Shown in pieces: positions 17,588-21,165 of a DNA stretch of 21,165 bases. Each line of letters starts with the position of its first letter. Positions within the stretch are counted from its first letter, which is position 1. This DNA is from Cyclostephanos tholiformis (lineage: Eukaryota; Bacillariophyta; Thalassiosirophyceae; Thalassiosirales; Thalassiosiraceae). The notes under the pieces are model-generated. The model saw only the letters and a program-made list of their open reading frames with translations, ran no database searches and was not told the origin of the DNA. Both the position numbers and the translations under genes were made by a program. The stretch spans positions 1-21,165 of the forward strand of contig JALLPB010000177.1 in NCBI GenBank assembly GCA_036939975.1. The letters are read 5' to 3'.

Positions 17588-17939
17588 ACACAGCTTCTGC
17601 TCGACAGAGAGAATAGTTCCGTCCAGTTTTTGACTGAAATGAAGGTGAATGTTGTATGTAGAGGGCACATCTTTTTGTGCCAATATTTTATTTTTTGCTG
17701 GGTGGGCTAGAAAAGAGGTGGAATTGAGTGGGACACGTCACCAAAAAAATTGTAAGAAGAAGATCTGTTTATGGGGGGGTAGACTTACCTCTTACTACCA
17801 TACTTATCTTAGTACTTCCTCTAACCATTATTAATTTCCTCACATGAGGATCGTAGATCGTGATATGAGAGAGCCTTAGATCAGGTACATACAAGGTTAA
17901 AGGTTCTCTTGCATCACGTTACCGGCACCCTCCTCCGCG

Positions 17940-19137
17940 ATGTCTCCGCACCCTTCTGCAATAGCCGCGGCCTTCATATCAACCGGTATCATTAGTTTGG
18001 CGCCAAATATTCTCCTCTTTCTCTTCCCCAACTATGGATTTTCTGACTCAAGTAATTATCGTGGTCGGACGATTTTGTCGATGGGCCAAGCCTTAGCAGG
18101 TACGTCACATTGTTTTATGTCAAGTCTCCTCACATTATTGTCTCCCCGTGCTTATTCGTTGATACGCCATTCTTCTCACCTCAATTGTCCTAACTGTAAT
18201 AATCTCCGGCTTGAACGGTTTGCGATGTCGAAGTCGGTGGATTATTGGGTGATGTGTTTCTCCATACGTTGCCAGATTGTTTCGCCGACTCTTTGGATGG
18301 CAAAAATGACCCCATTGACGGTTTTGAGCGTATTGGTCTACGAGTGATCGTGGGATTTTCTACATTCTTTATTCTGGATGTTTTTGTTCGATCGCTCGAA
18401 GATCAGGGCAGTGGTGGACATAATCATAGTCACCACAACTCCAATGTGAAGGTCAATAGGAAAGATGATTCCAGGCCTTGGCAGTGTTTTCTGACTTCTT
18501 CCGTCCTACTCAATCTTCTGGGCGATGCGTTGCATAACTTCACAGACGGCTTGGCCATTGGGGCCACGTTTTGCGTCACTCAAATGCCAAATTCGCAATC
18601 CAATGGGTCCTTCATTTCATGGACAGCATCGGCGTTTTCGCTGTTGAGATCCAAAGGGGGACTGGCATCTATTTCAGTTTTCTTGCACGAAATACCGCAT
18701 GAGCTTGGCGATTTCGCTACATTGGTTAGAGCAGGATTGACTAGAAATATGGCTATCGGATGCCAGTTTATTACTGCTATAGCCGCCTTTATGGGGACTG
18801 CCTTTGGCTTATTTTCTGGGCATATTATAGAAGGATTGGGGAGTGATGTCTTACTCCCATTTACAGCAGGAGGTATGTAACTTCTTTCGAAAAATTTTGG
18901 CACTTGATACGATGATGACGTTTGTCTAACTTTTTTTCGTTTGCTACGATAGGTTTCTTGTACCTTGCATCGGCAGCAATTCTTCCCGACGTGCTCGAAG
19001 CTGATGTTAGTGCAGTGATGCGGCTTTTGCAAATTGGTTCTTTCTTGTTGGGAGTTTTGTTCATGTATCTGGTGGCGGCATTGGAGGCAATCGAGGAGAC
19101 ACAAGCTTCGGTGGCCCGAAGTCATAATGAGTTATAA
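17940..19137 (+). CDS. ZIP-family metal transporter (LIV-1/KE4-like), three exons
   Basis: A 327-aa membrane protein that would move zinc or a similar divalent cation toward the cytosol. Exons are 17940-18099, 18234-18872 and 18953-19137. Intron 1 (134 nt, GTACGT...AAG, phase 1) and intron 2 (80 nt, GTATGT...ATAG with CTAAC and poly-T before the acceptor, phase 1). Joining restores LAVGGLLGDVFLHTLPD and TAGGFLYLASAAILPD, both classic ZIP segments. The metal-path motifs are HNFTDGLAIG (from H154) in TM4 and HEIPHELGD (205-213) in TM5, the latter marking the LIV-1 subfamily. The loop between TM3 and TM4 has a short His-rich stretch (GHNHSHHN). The protein lacks the long extracellular domain of plasma-membrane LIV-1 members, which fits the KE4/SLC39A7/A13 type of ER and Golgi transporters, though location is inferred. 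Confidence 0.92.
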
Positions 19138-19183
19138 ACAATGCACTGAGATAGAAAACTAACTAAGTTAGAGAAGCATTTGG

Positions 19184-21009
19184 CTAGACATAATCTTGAT
19201 CCATCTTTTTGTGCCGACCAGTGAAATGAATAAATTGCCTTTTGGACCACATGATTATTGCAGCTGCAAGAACTAGGTAGAATATATTCTCTAAAAAAAA
19301 TGAAACAAAGCCGGAGGATTCATCATGGCTCGTTTCCTCCTTCTTCTTCAGCACGACAAAGCGAAAATTTTGGACTCCGGCCGGCCTGCAAATTAATAAA
19401 GCAAAATTGATCAAACGAGACTTAAAACATCAAAACGCCAAAACAGAAAGTCAAATACAACACACCAGTATTCTTTTTTCAAATGCCTAAGAATAGCATC
19501 TTTTTTCCAATTGCCCTTATCATCCCTGCATGATGGGCATTGCTTTACCGTCGGCCAGTCAGATAAATTAGACTTGCGCTTTGAGATGCCAACATTGCCG
19601 CCCTCTCGTTGTGACCCGGCCTCTACCAACTTAACATTCACATCGTTGTGAACTTCCCAAAGCCACATTGCGAATTCTGCCCACGATTCTCGAGGAGGGA
19701 GCTTTTGCGGCTGTTTAAATCGTCGGCAGTGATTAAATCCGCATCTATCAAACATTTCTAAAAAGTATTCCTTGCATACTGCACAATCGAAGAATTGCTC
19801 CACGTAATTCCTTACAGTCTGCGCGACAAACTTCGTCGACACTTGATCCCTAGCCCCAAGCACAGCTCTGTGTCGCTCAATAACGCCAATTGAAACAATG
19901 TGAAATAGGCTCCAGAGCCCACATGAATATCCCGCCCGATCGTCAGATTTGCTGCATTGCACACTCCATTTCATGTTTCCACCATTAACAACATCTCGAT
20001 GCCTCTCAACCATGAACAGCAGATTTTCTTCGCTCGACATGACAGAATCGATGTTATTCCGTATGTCATTGATCAATGTGTGCAACATCCATGTTGGCGG
20101 CAGTGTCCAATACAATAGGTCAATCCAGTTAGAAAAAACCTCTCTTTGGATGGAATTCAGAGCCTGCCTTCCTTCTTTGACAGAGAATACTCCAGTCTTT
20201 AATGCGTGCATGAATGACAGAGCTGCATCATTGAATACTGCATCTCTTGTACGTGTCAGACTATACGATGAAGCCCCAAGAATGTCGACTGGACGAAACT
20301 CATCATAGCCGTCACCTTCCAATTCTAAATTATTTTCTATAAAAGGAGCATTCAGCTGAACGCTTAACGCCTCCGCAATGCTATCGGCGGTAATGTATTC
20401 CTCCTTCAAAAGCCGAAACTCTCCTGAGTTAGCCTTGAATGCAAAGATCGCTGGGAATGTCTTGACATTACTTTGCATACAAACCCAATGGTATGCGGAA
20501 CAAGATATTGCGTGAAAATTTATTTTTGGTTGGTCGTCGGGAAGGCGATGATTAACTTCTTTGGCAAGAGCGATGTACTCTCTCTTGAAAGTTTGGCAGT
20601 GTCTATGCATGTCGTGGTGTTGCGTGGCGAGCGCCAAACTAATAAGCTGGGCAGACGGATTGCGAGGCGGCTGCGAGTGTATTACAGATAGCACTCACCC
20701 GCACCATGGCGAATAATATTGAACCACTCGCGGCCAATTATTATCCGGACGCAAAAAATACGGTTTGATATGCCTTTCCTCATCGTATTCAGAACCCGGC
20801 TGCTCCTTTGATGCTCGTTCCCTTTCGTCGCCAGAATAATCTTCGCTCGGCGCGTTGTGGAGCTGATATTCGAGTATGGCGCTGGCGCCCGGATCGTCTG
20901 CATATAAGAAACGACTTCTATCGTCTGCTTCCCGTCCTCGAGTTATTCCCAATGAGGAGAGCAAAATATAGATGAGACGATGAATAAGTCGACCTGTGGT
21001 GTCAAACAT
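19184..21009 (-). CDS. QSOX: Quiescin-type sulfhydryl oxidase (QSOX), three exons
   Basis: A 549-aa flavoprotein that makes disulfides in client proteins with oxygen as acceptor, in the ER/Golgi or outside the cell. Exons read 21009-20699, 20602-19466 and 19385-19184. Intron 1 (20698-20603, 96 nt, phase 2) splits the thioredoxin active site WCGHC (C103, C106). Intron 2 (19465-19386, 80 nt, phase 2) precedes the tail. A weak signal-anchor segment lies at residues 8-25, and one thioredoxin domain at about 80-205, as in plant and protist QSOX. A helical linker follows, then the Erv/ALR domain with GYSCGLWSLFH (C331), the proximal CAVC (377-380) next to FAD, and CPSC (459-462). The C-terminal part has a transmembrane helix (about 509-529, FVSFFLENIFYLVLAAAIIMW is split around it), as expected for membrane-anchored QSOX. 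Its 3' end nearly meets the ZIP gene. Confidence 0.93.
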
Positions 21010-21165
21010 TATCTCCTTACTGTCGATGAGACCATTGCAAAGCTTGGTTTTGTCCCTTGCAATGGACCTTTTTTTTCGACCGAGTTACAAATTTTCGCGC
21101 GTATCACTATGAGAGCACAGGAATTTTGGTATTTTAAGATTTTTAATACGAAAATGGTATTACTA
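21010..21165. other. Upstream region of the QSOX gene (partial)
   Basis: 156 nt to the window edge, AT-rich with a T tract near 21070. It should hold the QSOX 5' UTR and part of its promoter; nothing else was recognised. Confidence 0.4.

Larger units (their letters stand above)
17217..17939. promoter_or_regulatory. Divergent promoter region of F-box/ARM and ZIP genes
   Basis: About 720 nt between two start codons pointing outward. It holds a probable 5' UTR intron for the minus-strand gene and an E-box cluster, both listed separately. The right end (about 17775-17830) has TTACCTC/ACTACC words reminiscent of the motif near 10.9 kb. Short frames at 17230-17412 and 17649-17834 have no recognisable content. 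Confidence 0.5.

Noticed and set aside
1..21165. Search for CRISPR, prophage, transposase or biosynthetic cluster
   Set aside because: No regularly spaced repeats, no integrase or transposase motifs, no virus-like genes; the genes are ordinary eukaryotic housekeeping or lineage-specific types.

Overview
The window looks like nuclear DNA of a diatom or close stramenopile relative. Reasons: short GT-AG introns (67-186 nt), a DUF6824 protein (a domain typical of diatoms), a presequence with a diatom-type plastid cleavage motif (DAFTAP), and a compact layout of alternating genes with short intergenic gaps. I see no bacterial operon, CRISPR array, transposon, rRNA or supportable tRNA.

Layout, left to right: a non-coding lead (1-627); a COQ8/ADCK-type atypical kinase (+, 628-2691); a DUF6824 protein (+, 3667-4440); a DUF1764 protein ending in a Cys-rich tail (-, 5094-5804); a secreted or ER-luminal protein that looks like a degenerate Sey1/atlastin-type GTPase (+, 6137-8041); a family-16 (METTL21-like) methyltransferase (-, 8224-9027); a doubtful 61-aa ORF (-, 9185-9370); an organelle-type protein resembling a free-standing SRP54 M domain (-, 9973-10836); a plastid-targeted NAD-dependent glycerol-3-phosphate dehydrogenase with two introns (+, 11314-12916); a long F-box-like/armadillo protein with two introns, the first apparently GC-AG (-, 13069-17216); a LIV-1-type ZIP metal transporter with two introns (+, 17940-19137); and a quiescin-type sulfhydryl oxidase with two introns (-, 19184-21009).

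Gene models were joined across introns by matching splice sites, phase and family motifs. ZIP and QSOX converge with 46 nt between stop codons. G3PDH and the F-box/ARM gene converge with 152 nt, and the Sey1-like gene and the methyltransferase with 182 nt. Three gene pairs diverge from shared promoters: DUF1764/Sey1-like, SRP-M-like/G3PDH, and F-box-ARM/ZIP. The second holds an 18-bp perfect palindrome centred on TGACGTCA and a cluster of TACCTA/TAGGTA motifs.

The genes do not form one pathway. Several relate to organelles or the secretory system (ubiquinone-type kinase, plastid glycerol-3-phosphate supply, oxidative folding in the ER/Golgi, ZIP metal transport, a possible luminal pseudo-GTPase). 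I did not find a clear novel multi-gene system. The best leads are the luminal GTPase-like protein, the SRP54-M-like organellar protein, the palindromic divergent promoter, and the decayed N-terminal duplication in the DUF6824 gene.
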